64,000 bases of DNA from Aptenodytes patagonicus (GCF_965638725.1 NC_134949.1:77282017-77346016); one strand, 5' to 3'; counted from the stretch's first letter, positions 34,598 to 49,072 are shown. Notes: generated by a model not told the origin, from the sequence alone. Translations and numbers: made by a program.

Positions 34598-37500
34598 ATA
34601 GGTCTACATCAGCATTCACAAAGCTGAACAGCTGACCTTTCCACCACAGCAAGCCTTTGCCTTTTCTTGTCTGCTTCTCTTGTATTTGCTGCTCCAATTG
34701 TGAGGTTCAAACAGACCACAAGATGCCCCTCTTACTGTCATCCCACTGCTGTAAAAGCTGATCCCATTTTCAGACAGCGCATAGGGAGGAGATCCTGCCT
34801 GGTGGCCCAACATGCTCTGCAAGAATGTGTCAGTGTCAATGAATTTCTGATGAAGCCTAGGCTGGTTTCTGGGGGAAACATGCCTGCCAGGCTGATTTAC
34901 ACTGGAAGCCAGCCTGCTCCCTGTTAGTGTGTCCGGCTGGCACCTGCACAGCTGTCATGGCAGGCAGCTCGGGTGCCAGCTTTCCTGAGCTCCCAACTCC
35001 TCAATAGCCTGCCTTTGGTAATAGAGACATCTGTATCCAAGATCATCCGACCCCTTGGCAAAGAAGAGGTTGTTCCACTTCCCACTGAAGGTGTGTCAGC
35101 AACTGCTCTCTTTGGATCTCAGTATTCTGATCGCCTGCCATTTCTTACATTTCAGGTGACATTTTTCATCTCTTTATCACCTGAAGGGTCTGCATTTGTG
35201 TATTAGGTGTATTGTATTGTCCAGGACGGTGTTGGTTTCATTACTGCCAGCAGAATTCAAGACATCTTCAAGAAACAGCACAGTGTTGTCCTCAGCCGCC
35301 CCCTTTTTGTTATAAAGTCCTCCCTTCCTCTTGAGACTGAAGATTTCTTACCTGTGTTCAGTTCTTCTCATGGACTGCATGTATCAGAAATGAGCCGTAT
35401 AAAACAAACTGACCGATGGACTGGGGCAGAATGCCGTGCTGGTGTGACAGATAGCAGCAAAATGTGCTGTACCAGCAGTAGGCTAGAAAGGTTAGGGGAA
35501 CAGCATGAAGAAAACCTAAACACGTAGGACAGGTGGAGAGATATCGGCATGTTTTAATCACACTCTGTACACACTGAGCTTCCATCTTAGGCTGGGTGGC
35601 TTCTTCTGGTCCCTGACACAGAGACCGTCAAGAGCTCGAGCTCTCACAACTGGATCCAACTCTCAGAAGTCCATCACCCATCAGTGCTTCCTGTAATGCT
35701 TATGGCCAGATTTTCAGCTGATTCTGCTGATTTTCTGAGATCATCGGAATGCCTGACCCTGTGTGGAGTACTCAGTCACCCTGAAAATCCTGCCAAGAAG
35801 AATAAAGTGCATGGAGGACCTGTGCTGGTAAACCATAGCACTCCATAAACCAGAATAAAGCAGAGAGTAACCTCTGCTGGGAATTCATACCCTTGCAGAA
35901 AAGGTATTGGTTTGCCAGTGCCACTGTAGCTTAGTGAACATGCATCCTCCCATTAAACATTTCATCACAAACCATGAGACAGCGATCCACCAGAAGCTAT
36001 ACATTTTTTATAACAATCATAAGGGTCCATAAGATCCATCTAGTCTTTTGTTTTTCCCTCATACAGAATTTTTTGCCAAGAATCAGCTTTCAAATAGTGG
36101 AAGCACTGTGTTTTGAGTGGCTGATCAGCCCGTTCAAATTTTGTTACCTACTGAGGCCTTCACACTTCCTGAAGGATCTCCTCTGTCTACTTGAATTTTG
36201 TGTTTGATGGAAATGCTCTTCAGACTCCAAGTCTAGAAAGTGCACATTTCAAACACACCTGGTTTTCTTCTGGGTATATCTCACTGTGAAGCCCCAGGGA
36301 AAGACCACATGCAATAGGTTTGCATTGGTCTACATGGCATTTGCTGATCTGCTGGAATCAAAACTGGAGCTAGTGCCCATCCATGAAACACCTCCCATGA
36401 AATGCCTTTTGAACTATAAATGAATCTTGAACAGAGCTACCCAACAAGAGCAAAGCTTCCTAAGGGAGCTTTTCCCCCTACTTGCAGGGGCCAAGGCTAC
36501 TTGCTTCTGCACTGGTAAATCCCTGAGACACCTGCATTTACCTGTTACAGTAAAGAAGTATAGGAGTGGTCAATCTGCACTCGAGCCCCAACGCATCTGC
36601 AAGACAAAACTGGCTCTGGCTTGTTCAGTTCTGATTCCGGAAAAACAATTAAATTGAACCCTGAACCACCCACAAGATGATGAAAGATGTGCTTTACCTG
36701 CCTTTGATAAATATTTGGTCATCAAAAATCTGTCACAGGTGGGAACACAGACTCTAGGTTGCAGCCTTCCATGCGCCTGCCTTTTGCTCTGCTGCTCTCC
36801 CTTTACTTGACAGTTCCTTGCTCCACTACTTTTTCATGAAGGGTACAAATGGGAGCGACCCCAATAAAAGAAACCAAGAGAGGCTCAGGCTAAAACACAC
36901 ACAAGCCTGGCATTAGGAGACTTACTTGCAGCCCCACTGCAAACTAGTAAACTTGTGTTTTCAAGGTAAATATCTGCCTTAACAACTGCCTTAACATAGA
37001 GCTGAAATATGACGCAGTTTCTCTTTGTTTCTGGGCTTTTTCCTTTTCCTTAACATGGCAGTGGCTCGCTTGGATTAGGCACCAGACTCAAAGAGTGAGC
37101 TCGTGCAGAAAGATAAGCACATAGAGAATCACCTACTTCTATCTCCCCATTGACTTTGAGGATTAACCTTGGGCATACTCTGCATTTCCTTCTGGCTGGT
37201 TTGGGGAGTTTCTTGCTCAACTTGCTGCTTTCTCTGAATCTCATTTTCCAACAAGGACACCTGTACAGGGCACCTCAGCATCTAACTTGGATCCTGTTAA
37301 ACTAGACAGCATGATAGACCCCATAGCAAAGGGTTACATACTGCAGTGCATAAACTCATTTATGGATTGCTGTCCCACAGAGTTTGTAAGGCAGACAGGA
37401 AAATTTGATCAATCCTACGTTCATGGCTTCACTCTTTCTAACACTTGAAATAGTAATAGAAAGACAAACTGAGGGTCTGTGAGTATGAACAGGCAGTGTA

Positions 37501-40500
37501 AATTCCTTCTTCAGCTTAAATACTGCAGTCACCACAAGATTTCTGTTGTTATAAATCCTTAGTCATGCAGCTTCCACCCCTCAGCTCTGATATAGTAGAA
37601 AATATGGAGAACTAATAGCTTATTACTGTGACCTCTGCATTGATACTGATGCTTCATGATGCAATTCCTGTGGTTCAGTTAAAGCCATCTTCTTGCTATA
37701 AAATTCCCATTTTGCATTTGAAGCATTTCACTCTGATATATTAAGAGCTTTCATAGGTGATAGGTGGCAACTAAGGTGAGATCAATAAATACAAGGCCAC
37801 TCTACTCGTTGCAGCTTTGAGCTCCTACCTAAAGACAATCTGCAAAGAGGAAAGATGTTGGGTGTTTTCTTTTTAGTTTCTCTTCTGATGTAAAAGCAGA
37901 TATGAAACAGCTTGACTTTAGTTTAGAAATATCAAGTCTTGCTTTCATTTCCTTACTGGAGATTTCTTTTGGAACAAATTCTACTTCTTTTTGAAGGGGT
38001 TTTTAAGCCTTCTTGGGATGAAGCTAAGGGAAATTTGACTGTGGTTGCTAAACACTCAGAGGATAAAGAACATGAGAAATGTAAACTATAGTGAAGGGAG
38101 AGTGCAGAATTAAGAGTTCTAGGAAAACAAATTAAGTAAATGTAGGATGAAAGCAAGGTATTTTTTAATAAGTATAATGAAAAGCAAAAATATCACGTAA
38201 GGAAAAACAACCAACACTGTTGGCTATCCAGTCTTCTTTAAAATTACATAAAACATTAAATTTGTGGAGCAAAATCCCCAATCAGTAAGGGAATACTCAA
38301 AAGGATTACAAAAATGTCAAGAGATGATAGTATAAAAGCCAGAAATACATATAAGACCATAGACAAGTTACTACTACCTCAGTGTTATAATCTCCCATCC
38401 TACTAACCTTGAAATTACTGTCCTGTTTTTTTGCAGAATTACACAGTAACCGCCTTAAACGCAGTATATTTACACAAGTTGGAGAATGGGAAGTCATTTA
38501 AAATCTCTCCCAGTAAAGACAGGCCGCATTATAAAATGCAGTTCCTCAATTATGAAAAGACCTCAACCCAGTTAAACAACAGTATTTAGCATTTATACAG
38601 TTCTTTCACTTGCAAATGCTTCACAAATATTATCCAACTTAGGGCATAAAAGATCTTCCCAATCCATTTGCTTTTTGGCACAAGCTGGAAGTTACTGACC
38701 ACACAAGGAGCTCTGCCCGTTCTCCTTATCCACTCCAGTGCAAAGTCAGGGTGGCGAGCCCAGTCACTTCCTCTGATGTGTATGAGGAATACTCACCTGT
38801 ACTCTCATGAGCTATTTGGTAGCTTTTGTAGAGGTAGTAACCTCCCTCAGAGGGATGGCAACACCCACAAGGGATGAAACGAAGCAGCATTTTCAAGTGC
38901 TCTTTTTTGTAATGCAGATATGCTCCTGACCTCCCCTTTGAGAGACAAGTAGATATTGTTACTCCTAATGGCAATAGCACTCCTGTCTCAGAACTTCTTT
39001 TGGAGTACCATCGTGGCCAGAAAAATTTCCTCTCCTATTAAAGCTATTGACAAGGCAAAATGTTGATTTATTGGTGCTGTGTTTCTGCAGCACGGAATTT
39101 TGGCAGCAATAAATCTCTGTCCAGACAGATGATGTAATAATCTGAGCTTTCCACAAATGACTTAATGTTTCTTGGTGATTCCTAGAACAGCTCATATTGC
39201 CTAACTGAATGAGGAAATGCATGGACTATTTTTCATTACCATGATTCAGTTTCAGAAAAAGGTTAGATGTTTTTTTAATTGTCTTGTCCTGTCTGGGATG
39301 GTAAATTGGTCCAGTTGGTCATCAAAAAATATATGCAATTTCTCAACCTTCTCCATCTGTGAATTTTTAGGTACCTTTGTGACTCATATGATATAAGCAA
39401 ATGTAGAAAGACATAAATCAAAGAGCCAGATCCGAATCCACACACTCCACCCTTCTGAAGGAGTTTGAGGCAAGCTTCATTCCACCAGCACTGGGATTTT
39501 GCTAGAGACACTTTTGTGGTAAAGTCTGATTCCTTCAAATACACATGAATACACACAAACGCACACACACTCATTGTATAATTTGCACCACGTCTGTGCA
39601 TCTCTCTGATTGATTCTTCCAAATCATGAAAATTGCCCAAGGGATACCTGCTTTGTATGTGGTTGATATAAAGCTTTAATTTGAATGCAGTAATCCTGAC
39701 AAGTAGTATCTGTATTTTAACAAAAGTCAGGGCTAAGCACCTTTCCTAAGGCTACCCAATGAATCAGGAATAGATTCCTCTAGCCTTTATTTCCAGTTTT
39801 CTGCACTAACTACTTTGTAGCTCTACGTTGCCAAGAACTAATGACTACCTTGCCCTTTTTAGGTTTCTCTTTTCTTTTTAAGAGTGTACTAATAAGCACT
39901 TACGCTAGCTTCCTCTTCTTCAGGGCTCATCACTTCTTCATCTCAAAGAGAGAAAAGCTTGAACAGAAACAACGGAGCTGAACTCCTTGAACTTTAGGGA
40001 TAGCGATATCTGGATTCTGTCTCTGTGTTTTGTGACTCACACCTCTTTGTAACTTTGAGAAGTAAACTAAGTAGATTGCCTCTGTATCACACTATTGAGA
40101 CAGCAGCCAAGCTAGCCAAGTTATTCTGTCTTCATGTAAATGCCTTGCTGCAAGAAACAAAGCAAAACTATGCAGATGATCTGGGTAAGTTACCTGTTCT
40201 GCAGGGCAATGCATTTTATCATTATGAAGAAACTGGTGCGGGGAGAATATACATTACATTTCATGACTCTTCCCTCCTCTCCTGCCTATTTCTAGCTGGC
40301 CCAGCGGAGTAAATTGCATGAACACATTGCTGGTAGTAAGGCATCAATAAAATATTCTGTGATGAGTTACTGTATGAAGTTCATAGTTAAACAAAATGAT
40401 CCCTAATTCCCTGTGCAAATAAAATTTATTGAAATTTTGCATTTTTTGCTTGATGATTTCTATAAAATTATATGAAATGACAGTGATGGGATTAGCTAAA

Positions 40501-43500
40501 AAGCAGCGTCCACCCTTTGCAAACCCTGAAATAGCTGCAGGACACTTCCCTCTAGGGATCAGGTCACCTTTCACTTGACTGAACAACAATGGCAGCTCCT
40601 AAATTTTGGCAAAAAACACCTCAGCAAGATCAAATATTTAAGTCTCTATGTCCATTTAAAGACATATGTTATATGGTCCTTGGAGGACACGACGCAAATG
40701 AAATCAGAAGGTTCTATACACAATTTTTCATGCCAACTTCTTTCCTCTTTCAGATAAACATGAAAGGGCTTCTGGGTACTTCAACAGAGATAACTCGACA
40801 TTTTTTTCTACGATTAATTCAGTAAGGATATGGCAAACAGTGAGTGAGCATCAATGATTGTATTTAGATTAACCACCAAGACATTAGAGCTTACTCCATC
40901 CAAACTGGAAATCCAATATCATGCTCCATCTTTCCCAAGCCCGGAACCAGCCCACACCTTCACTCTGCTGCACAGTCCCCATCAGCTCTGCAGGTAACTG
41001 ACAGTGTCAACCACGGTACCAGGTGCAACTATGGGTCAGCACCTACAAGGAGTCAGACAGATGCTGCCTCAGCAAACCCAGAGATACATACGCTACAACA
41101 GGAGAACCCATACGCTCAAAGGAAAGCAGCTTACTCTGTTGCTCCTCAACAAGGAGATTGCTCTTTAGCATATCTTCTGAAGACATATGCTAATTTCCTT
41201 AGTGCTGGTCATGTTTCTTTCCAAAGTCAGGTAACTTTTAAAAAGCTCCTTTTGTGAGGGTGTTTATAGGACTGGCGTTGAGTACAACATAAATCGCCTG
41301 CTCTTGGTCCCCTGCACCTAATATCTATCGTGAACTTTGAGCTTCTCTGGACAGGAAAAAATTATCTCCAATATCTGGAAAAAGGCTCTGTCCATAGGCA
41401 GGGCTATAAATAACAGCAACTAATTCAAGCCAGTGCCTATGCTGTGTTCTCTTTAAACAGATGGGGAAGGGAATGAGTAATGAAAATGTGGTCAGTAGTA
41501 TTTATTATTGAGTTGCCTTCCTCACTCTGTCAGTTATTGCTGCAGGAGGCCCACTGCTCCATGCCCTGCTTCCTCTCCCGTTCTTCCAAAAATAAGCTGC
41601 ATTGAGGCCAAAAGTTCTCCTACTTGTTCCCAGCTTCCAGTTAGGAAAGTGTGATGAAGATCCATTCCTAAGAGACAAAGCGTTCTTCTGTAGCAGACTT
41701 TTCCTTTCAGACCATAGCAATGTGCACTGAATGTCCAGGTCAACAATTCCCATTCCTGCCTCACAACAAAAACAAGATTTCTTAGATGCAGCCCCAGTAC
41801 ACTGACATATTTGATGCTAGATGTTGGACAGCTAGAATGATAGAGAGATCCTGGAAGCTCTTCCTTCTCAACTAACAAACATGTGGGACCAATTACTTCC
41901 ATGGTGTGAATCGTGTGTTTGTGTGCACGGTGGCACTTGGCAGTAAGCGCTGACTTGCCCTCCCAGTGGGGTTCTGCAGTAAAGTGTTCATCCCCATAAG
42001 TACTCACAGCCTGAAAACAAGTGGACTGCATAAGACATTCCAAAATTGGGCTAATTGGGGAAAATGGAGTGAATAATTTCTCCACCAAATTGGTCTCCTT
42101 AACATCTTACATAGACACATGTTTTTTCAGATGATTCAACCAATTGATAGTTTTGCCCTACATTTAGGGCACAATGCCAAAAAGAAATTCTCTTAACTTC
42201 AACTAAATCTTGCCCTATTGACCAGCACAGGCTTGCATAACCAGCTTTGCTTTAAGCTTTCATTACATAACTTTTCTGAAAGTAAAAATCACCAACAACC
42301 TATTGCATTTCTAGTTCCCTTTAATTTCAAGTGTCTGAGCTCAAAAAGACCTGCAATTTGGCTTGCTCTTTCTTTCACCCTTTTATGGTCATTCTACTAG
42401 TCAATTTTCCTTACAACAGTAGTCCTTCTCTGTATTTTTAATTAAAATATCACCATTAAAATGCACACAGGCAAAGAGATGTGAAACATGTACAAAGAGT
42501 CCTTTCCCCTCTAAAGAATAACTTTGAAGAGTAGATATTGTGGTGATAAAATACATCAATGAGAGACAAGAGCCAATGTCTAAGTGATGCGGTTGCTGCC
42601 CTCAGCGCCATCACTAAAGCCATAACCTCACATGTGCACAGAAGTAGTGGAAGCTTCATCCCCCACGTGATGTCAGAAGGGAACAACCCCACGGCAGGAA
42701 TAGGAAGGCAGAGGTGACAACAGATTAGAAGAGCAGCATCCCTTGACTTTAACAGTGTAGGACTGAACTTCAGCTGTAAACTGTAACGAGGTAAGTGTTG
42801 CCACGTTCTTTCATTAACGATGATCTGGATGGTGCCTGCTTCTCTTAATACATTACCTGAAAAGATCTTATCTTGGCAATAATGAGGAGTATTTCTGAAT
42901 ACTTTTTAAGAGAGCTTAAGAAACCGGGTTAAGAGTTTTAGTGCCAGTTTTAAATATTACAGTAGCTTGAACTTTGTTAATCACTTTTACATCCAGGAGC
43001 TGTCTCTCTAATGACATCGTTTCCTGGCAGATCTCAAAACACTTTAAGAAGGGTGTGATGAAAATTTCACAAACGAAGGGTGTAGTCTTGCATGACTTAT
43101 AATACGTCTAATTGAGATGTGTTTGTTGCTTTTATTTTTGATTGCCTCGCTGATGCAATATTAGGCTGCACGCCTAAGAATATTATTACAGGCAAGAGCA
43201 GCAGAAATTTGTCACCTGCTTCATGCCATTGCACCCATGCAGCCAACCAGTCCCTGGGAATCTAGCCTGGTTATAGCTGATGTATTTTATGAACAGCATG
43301 CTAATCTTGCAGATCTCAAGCTATTTGCCCTCTCTTATCAGTGCTTGTATCTATCTGCTTCATGAGGTAAGTCCGTACCTGGAGTGGATGTGGCAACTAC
43401 CAAGTTGCTGTAATAAAAGCTGACTTACCACCATCCTGTAAGGAACTGGTACATTTAGCTACTTGCTCTGGCTTAAATAAGGCATTGCATGGTGCTTTAG

Positions 43501-45490
43501 ACATGAGGGGAGGAAATTGTGGCAATTTAAAACAAAATCAGGAAGTTTTACCATTAGATAAGTCAAAATTGCTGGACCAGATGTGGTAACACTTGAAGCA
43601 TGAAGTAGCTTTACCGATAGGTTACTTATGAATTATTCCTTGGTGAATGTTCTCTTTTTGAGGGAGGAGTTAAGTGGTTTTTTGCAATTCTATTCAATTC
43701 AAAATAGTTCTTGGACAGGGTAATAGTGCAATGGCGTAAGTTCTGCCTTCTTGGAATTAGTTGTGCTGCATCATTATATTTTTGAAAGTCCAGCTAAAGA
43801 ACTGTGATTTTTACTGGCAATGGAAGTAGCTTTTCATCTTCTTTTCACCTAATCAAGAGTAATACAGAAATCTTGCACTACGCTGCAGACAACTATTTGT
43901 AAGGTAGTGATAGTTTATTCTTTGACAAGATTAGCTCTGTTCATGTAGCTGGTAGAATGTGAATTTCATGCTTACAATACAGCACGTGAACTTGAAATCA
44001 AATGAAGAATGGATATAAAAAAGCAAGCTCAAAAAAGCGCAAATGTAGTGATCACTTGGCTAAAATTAATGGTGTGGTTTAGTCTGACAAGCCAGAACAG
44101 TACTAGGATAAAAACCCTGCTTGAAATAGATTTTTTCTTAAGTGAGGGGAAAGTAGAGGTGGTTGCAGTGTTTCAGTTTCCCCAATATTTTGTAGAGGAC
44201 TGGAAGGAATTCTTTTAACATCTATTTTAATAAAATAGACAGGGCTTTCCAAAGACGGGAGGAACAAGCAGAGCACTCTGATTAGCATCTCTTGTGATTA
44301 AGCTTATATTACTGTACACCTGAAGTTAGTGTGGAGAGTCACAGCTTTGGATTTTGGCCTAAGCACCCCAAACCGTTGCATGCCTCAGTGCACAGAAACC
44401 TTCAGTGAAGTCCAATTTCACTAAGTGTTTTATCTAAATACCTGCTTACTCTAAAGTGTGTTCTCTGCCTGTTTTGGCAGCAACCGATGTCTAACAAAAA
44501 TCATACTAAAAAAGCAAAATCAGATGAGACCAGATGAGAGCAAAACCAATCTCACGGACAGCCTAAGAAACACATTGACAGTAGTTCAATACCTGCATGA
44601 AGTTGCCAGAAAACCCCTAATGGGCAATAAAAGGCAATAAAAGGCCTGACTAAATAAATGCACCATTCAGTGTGCCTGCAAGAGCTCTAAACTCAGATTC
44701 CGTATATCTCCTAGGGAAGAAAAAAACCTCTTAGCCAGATGCCTTAACAGGAACATGTTGCACTAGTCCTAGAGCTCTCCAGAAAGCTTCCAGATGATCA
44801 CAGAAGCTGGGCGCAGTGTGATTGGGCTGAACTTTACAGTATTCTTAGGAATGCATGGGAAAAAGGAGTTTTCAGTTATGTTCAGGGCTATTTGAGATTG
44901 CAGCCAACACCATTTACAGGGAATAGTAAAGAAGAAAGCATCTCTTGCTGGTCATTACTGAAGAGCATTTTGGGGATTATCAGCTGCAGAAGCAACTCAC
45001 AGTACCAGCTATGAGGTTTAAACTGTTACCAGTGGATTAATAGCTTTGGAACATAAAATACAAATGCTTTCAAAATGAAGGGATTTGAACCTAAAGAAAA
45101 ACAAATGTCACTGGATCTCCTAAGTCTACTCTCCTATCTATGACTGACGTCCTTTGACCTCACTAGGTGTGCTACTCATGTGCAGACAGCCAGATGATAA
45201 GCAAATACTACTTGCATAGAGAGCCATTTCCCAGACCCGGTTACAAAAAAGATCACATAGCGGATTTGGCATCCTGTAAAGTGGACACTCATTAAAGTAG
45301 CATAACTATTTAAAAAGATGAATTAAAGAGAAAACAAAACTACTTGGAGGGGAGTTACAAAAATGAGAGAGCCAAACGCTCCTCAGCAGTGGCAGATGGT
45401 ATAAGATGTGGAGGTCACAAACTGTTCTGGGAAGTCCAGATTGCACATTAGGATATGTTTTTGGTGGGACAGTGGAAGAACCCTGGAGTA
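34598..45490. other. Intergenic or intronic DNA, no gene seen
   Basis: The longest frame is 184 codons on the minus strand (41534-42088). It has no recognised domain and no splice context, and is about the length the longest chance frame in a window of this size would have. An AT-rich stretch around 43080-43370 looks like non-coding DNA with several homeodomain-like cores and a small inverted repeat (TTAGGC ... GCCTAA). A two-unit GGCAATAAAA tandem lies at 44623-44642. Nothing else is supported. Confidence 0.5.
39540..39570 (+). repeat. Imperfect CA microsatellite
   Basis: A short ACACATGAATACACACAAAC then GCACACACAC tract, about 31 bp, interrupted. Confidence 0.75.
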
Positions 45491-45491
45491 G

Positions 45492-45620
45492 ATGCCCTTG
45501 GAGGTTTTCAGGAACTTGCTAGACAAGATGACCTATTGTAGTGTTCATGGTAGCCCCAGTTCCAGTGGGCGTTTGGACATGATGATCTACAGAGGCCCCT
45601 GCCAGCCAATGTTGCTGTGC
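45492..45620 (+). mobile_element. Decayed CR1 3'-end fragment
   Basis: TTGGAGGTTTTCAGGAACTT followed by CTAGACAAGATGACC resembles the end of CR1 ORF2 (…LE-FK-RLD…). GGACATGATGATCTACAGAGG followed by CCCCTGCCAGCC resembles the 3' UTR phrase 'GATGATCTCTAGAGGTCCCTTCCA'. It sits just upstream of another CR1 segment in the same orientation, so two partial copies are adjacent. Confidence 0.55.
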
Positions 45621-45669
45621 TGCAGGTTTACAGGCACAAACAGACTGTGCATCTATGAGTATCCATGCA

Positions 45670-46295
45670 CCAACACAGGCTGGGGGCCAACCAGCTTGAA
45701 AGCAGCTTTGCAGAAAAGTACTCGAGGGTCCTGGTGGACACCAAATTGAACATGAGCCAGCAATGTGTCTTTGCAGCAAAGAAGACCAACAGCATCCTGG
45801 GTTGCATTAGGTAGTGTTGCCAGCAGGGCGAGGGAGGTGATCTTTCCCCTCTACTCAGCATTAGTGAGACACATCTGTGGTGCTGGGTCCACTTCTGGGT
45901 TCCCCAGTAAAAGCAAGACATGGGTGTACTGGAGCAAGTCTAGTAAAGGGCTGCAAAGATGGTTAAGGGACTGAAGCATCTGTCATACCAGGAGAGGCTG
46001 AGAGAGCTGGGATAGTTTAACCTGAAGAAGAGAAGGCTCAGGGGGGACATTATCCATGTTTATAAATACCTGATAGGAAGATGTGAAGAAGACAGAGCCA
46101 GACTCTTCTCACTGGTATCCAGTGAACGGACAAGAGGCAATGGGCACAAAATACAAAGGATTCCATCTAAAGATAGGAAAAAACTTCTACAGTGAGGGTG
46201 GATAAACACTCCAACACTGGCACTGGTTGCCCAAAGATGCTGTGCAGTCTCCATTCATTGAGATATCCAAAACCCAGCTGAACACATAAAAAGAG
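45670..46295 (+). mobile_element. Decayed CR1 LINE 3' portion
   Basis: CR1 ORF2 C-terminal sequence is clear despite many substitutions and indels. Landmarks in order are CAACACAGGCTGGGGGCCAA, GAACATGAGCCAGCAATGTG, AGCATCCTGGGTTGCATTAG, GATCTTTCCCCTCTACTCAG, GAGAGGCTGAGAGAGCTGGG and GAAGAGAAGGCTCAGGGGGG. They continue with GGACAAGAGGCAATGGGCAC and CACTGGTTGCCCAAAGATGC. Frames are broken repeatedly; the longest remnant (45765-45974) is 69 codons and changes frame within the SALVR region. This copy is intermediate in age between the 15/24-kb copies and the ancient ones. Confidence 0.9.
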
Positions 46296-46559
46296 TGCAG
46301 TAGCGATTTGCATTATGGTGTACAACACTGAAAAGGATGTTGCATCCTCTTTAGCCCCTATAGTAAAGTCTATCCTCAGTCTTTTTCAGGAGCGTAGCTG
46401 AAAGAGCATGGAAACAAGAACTGTCCTACTCATGTCCAAACGAAAAATGACATCTTCTTTCAGCTCTGCTTTTATGCTTAGAAATGTTGGCAATTTGGTC
46501 ATGGTGGTCAAAGATTGCCTTTAGCCCACCATGCCCTGCCTTGCAAAGGCTCTTTTTCT
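46296..46559. other. Intergenic DNA, no gene seen
   Basis: Nothing identifiable between the CR1 3' side and the CT-rich repeat that follows. Confidence 0.5.
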
Positions 46560-47150
46560 CCCCTGTCTCTGCTTGGCAGGAGAGAAGGAGGATGAGGAAG
46601 AGCTTGGCAGGGCCCTGAGGGCACCAATAGGCCTTAATTGTCCTGTCCAGCCTCACCTGGGGCATCTACCCACAGCCTCTCGCAGGGGCCATGGGGCTGT
46701 TTAAGCTCAAGCCTGGGCTTCAGACCCTGCCAGACCTACATTGTAGGTGTGCCTGTCTTTAGTTCCAGCTATGCTGGCCCTGGACACCCTTGGTCTGGAC
46801 CAGGCCTGACTGCAGACCTGCAACATTGTTCTGGACTTGCTTGGTGATCACCAGCTGAGTCTGACCCTCATTATTGACACTGGACCTAATCCAGACTTCC
46901 TAACTCATGTTCCCTTGGACCTGCCTCATCACCACAGACTCGCTTGGTGATCTGGACTCTTGGTTGACCCCAGCTGTCATCCCCAGGGCTGCCTTGCTCA
47001 CCTTGCTTGGAGGCCGTGGGACAGGGCCTGGCTGGTGAGGCCCCAGTCCTGCTGGCCATGGTATCATGCTTGGCTTCCCATCCCTTGGGGAGCAGCCAGC
47101 CCCTGCTGAGCCCTGACAGATCAGGAAGGAGAACTGGTGGCACACACATT
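46560..47150 (+). repeat. Unclassified CT/GC-rich repeat-like segment
   Basis: Phrases recur with variation: CTTGCTTGGTGATCACCAG against CTCGCTTGGTGATCTGGAC, and repeated GGACCTG, GACCTGC and CAGACC blocks. The phrase CAGACCTACATTGTAG, followed by GTGTGCCTGTCT and then AGTTCCAGCT, is shared with 49.7 kb (CAGATCTACATTGTAG, then TCTTGTCTCCAGCT). Several frames are open on both strands because the tract is stop-poor, not because it is coding. It could be an internal or U5-like part of an endogenous retroviral element, or another interspersed repeat. Confidence 0.35.
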
Positions 47151-49072
47151 GTTGCCTACTGGGGAAACCTTACCTGGGCAGCTAGTTAGGCAAACATGGA
47201 GCTGTACAAGACTTGCTAACTCTAAAAGTGGGAAAAAATGCAGCTTGTAAGAACTGCATTCTTACTGAATGAACTCTCTCTTCTTGGAGAGAGCTGGACA
47301 AAACTATAGCAACTCAATAGGAACACGTGCCTGGTGAAAATGTCCTAGACCATTCAGACCTGGCCCCAAGTGACTAGCTCCCCTCCTCCATTAACAATTT
47401 ATGGAGTTATATCTTACTAGCTGCTGCTTTGCCACCACCGCTTACATCAAGAAAATAGGATGTTATGTCCACAATATGCCTGTAAATGTGTGAAAAAGGC
47501 TCCAAACTGGGGTCCTGTCAGATCTAGAGAACAAAAGACTAACAGAAGAGACACAGAGCATTCCCTTTCAAAGACATTTCTCTTCTGAAAGTCTTTCAAG
47601 GGTTCCTCTTTCTTCTGGAAATACCTTTTGAGACTTTTGCCTTCATGTACTCTCTGTGAGCCCATAACACTTTGGCCTGCAAAGGTGAAAGCTTTGTGTT
47701 GTGACTTCCAAGAATGACTTGGTCCATAAGCTGTAAAAGCCTTGTATAGCATAGGTGTGTGCATGTTGACACTGGAGATGTGGATCTGACTCTTAATTCA
47801 CTGTGTATATCTGACCTAATTTTAAATTTGGCACTGCCTTGGCACTGCCAGCACTCTACTGGCAGCAGCCTGGAGCTCACAGCAGGCTTCCAAACCATCC
47901 TGACAAGGAGGGCACCTGCAGAGGTGATTATCTGAACTGATCTCTGGGCTACTCTGTCTAGGCTGCTTCCTATCATCAGTCTCACAGGGCAGTTAACCTG
48001 TGAGAGTCAGGATGGTATTTCAGCAGAGGATGCATGGGGCCAGAGCTAGTGTGGTAGGGAGTAGGGTCCCCTCTGTCCAGTAGCAGAGGAGCAGCAAGCC
48101 CAGTTTCCCAAGGCGCTCTTGCTTTATATCTGCCACTTCCTTTGCTGGCCCCATTCCTGGCAGAGGTGGGAAGCACCCAGCCAACTCCAGCCCCTCCTCT
48201 TTGAAGCAGAAAAAAACCCTAATTTTGCTTCTGCAGCTGGGATGCCTGGAGACAACTCTGTTGTCACCAGTTTCCAGGCTGGATGGTTTAAAACTTGCTC
48301 CAAGTTGTCTACATTAAAGTCCAGTCACAGAACTGCACAGAGATCAGCAGTATAGACTTACTCTGTCATGCAAGTGAAATAATACACGATGTTCAAACTG
48401 ACAAATGAGATGTCCCTGTGTCCCCTAAACAGTGGAAACAGTAAACATGCAAACAGGACGTGGCATAATGAAAAAGTGAGTAGCCAGACAAAAATATCTT
48501 CACTTAAAGGTATAAAATAAATGTTCTCTAAATCTTAGCAATTTTGTGTATTTTTCACTAGTAGGTAAGCTTGGAAAGACCTCAATGACCCTCAATGAGT
48601 TGGGGGTTTGGGTCTCTTTTCAGTTTTTAAAGAGTAAATATCACACGTTCAACTCTAAGCAAGAGCAGGAGCTGGGACAGAGACAGATCATGATAAGGAA
48701 GCATCTCCATCTCTGCTCTTGCTGCTACCCAACACTGGTGTCAGTGGGCCTCGACTGAGGCCTGGAGTGACAGAAGATTGTGTGGGTCAGGTTCGAGAAC
48801 CTCGAAAAAACAGACACAAAATGAGCACCTTTGAATATGTATCTTCATTTGTCTTCAGTTATCTGTAGCAGGCAATAAGAATGACGAGTTGGGAAAGGGA
48901 AGGAGTCCACTAACAAGAACTTCTTACGTAAGTTTGTATGTCCTCAACTTGGAAATAAAACTCCAATGAACTGTATAGTCCCCACAACTGAAGAAATCAG
49001 ATTTTTGTCTATTGCTGTTGCAAGTTAAATGCTCTCAATTTATTTACTAGCTGATATAAATTGCTGAAATAT
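47151..49072. other. Intergenic DNA, no gene seen
   Basis: A 129-codon minus-strand frame (47596-47985) shows no recognised domain. If the flanking repeat-like segments belonged to one retroviral element, gag/pol-like frames would be expected here; none are visible, so a simple provirus is not supported. Confidence 0.5.

Noticed and set aside
41534..42088. 184-codon open frame on the minus strand
   Set aside because: It has no recognised domain, no convincing splice sites and no codon bias visible by eye. A frame of this length is about the longest expected by chance in 64 kb on two strands.
47596..47985. 129-codon minus-strand frame
   Set aside because: No recognised domain, and partly shadowed by another minus-strand frame; treated as chance.
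47151..49072. Internal region of a provirus between two LTR-like segments
   Set aside because: No gag, pol or env-like frame, primer-binding site or polypurine tract is visible, and the two flanking segments share only limited phrases.
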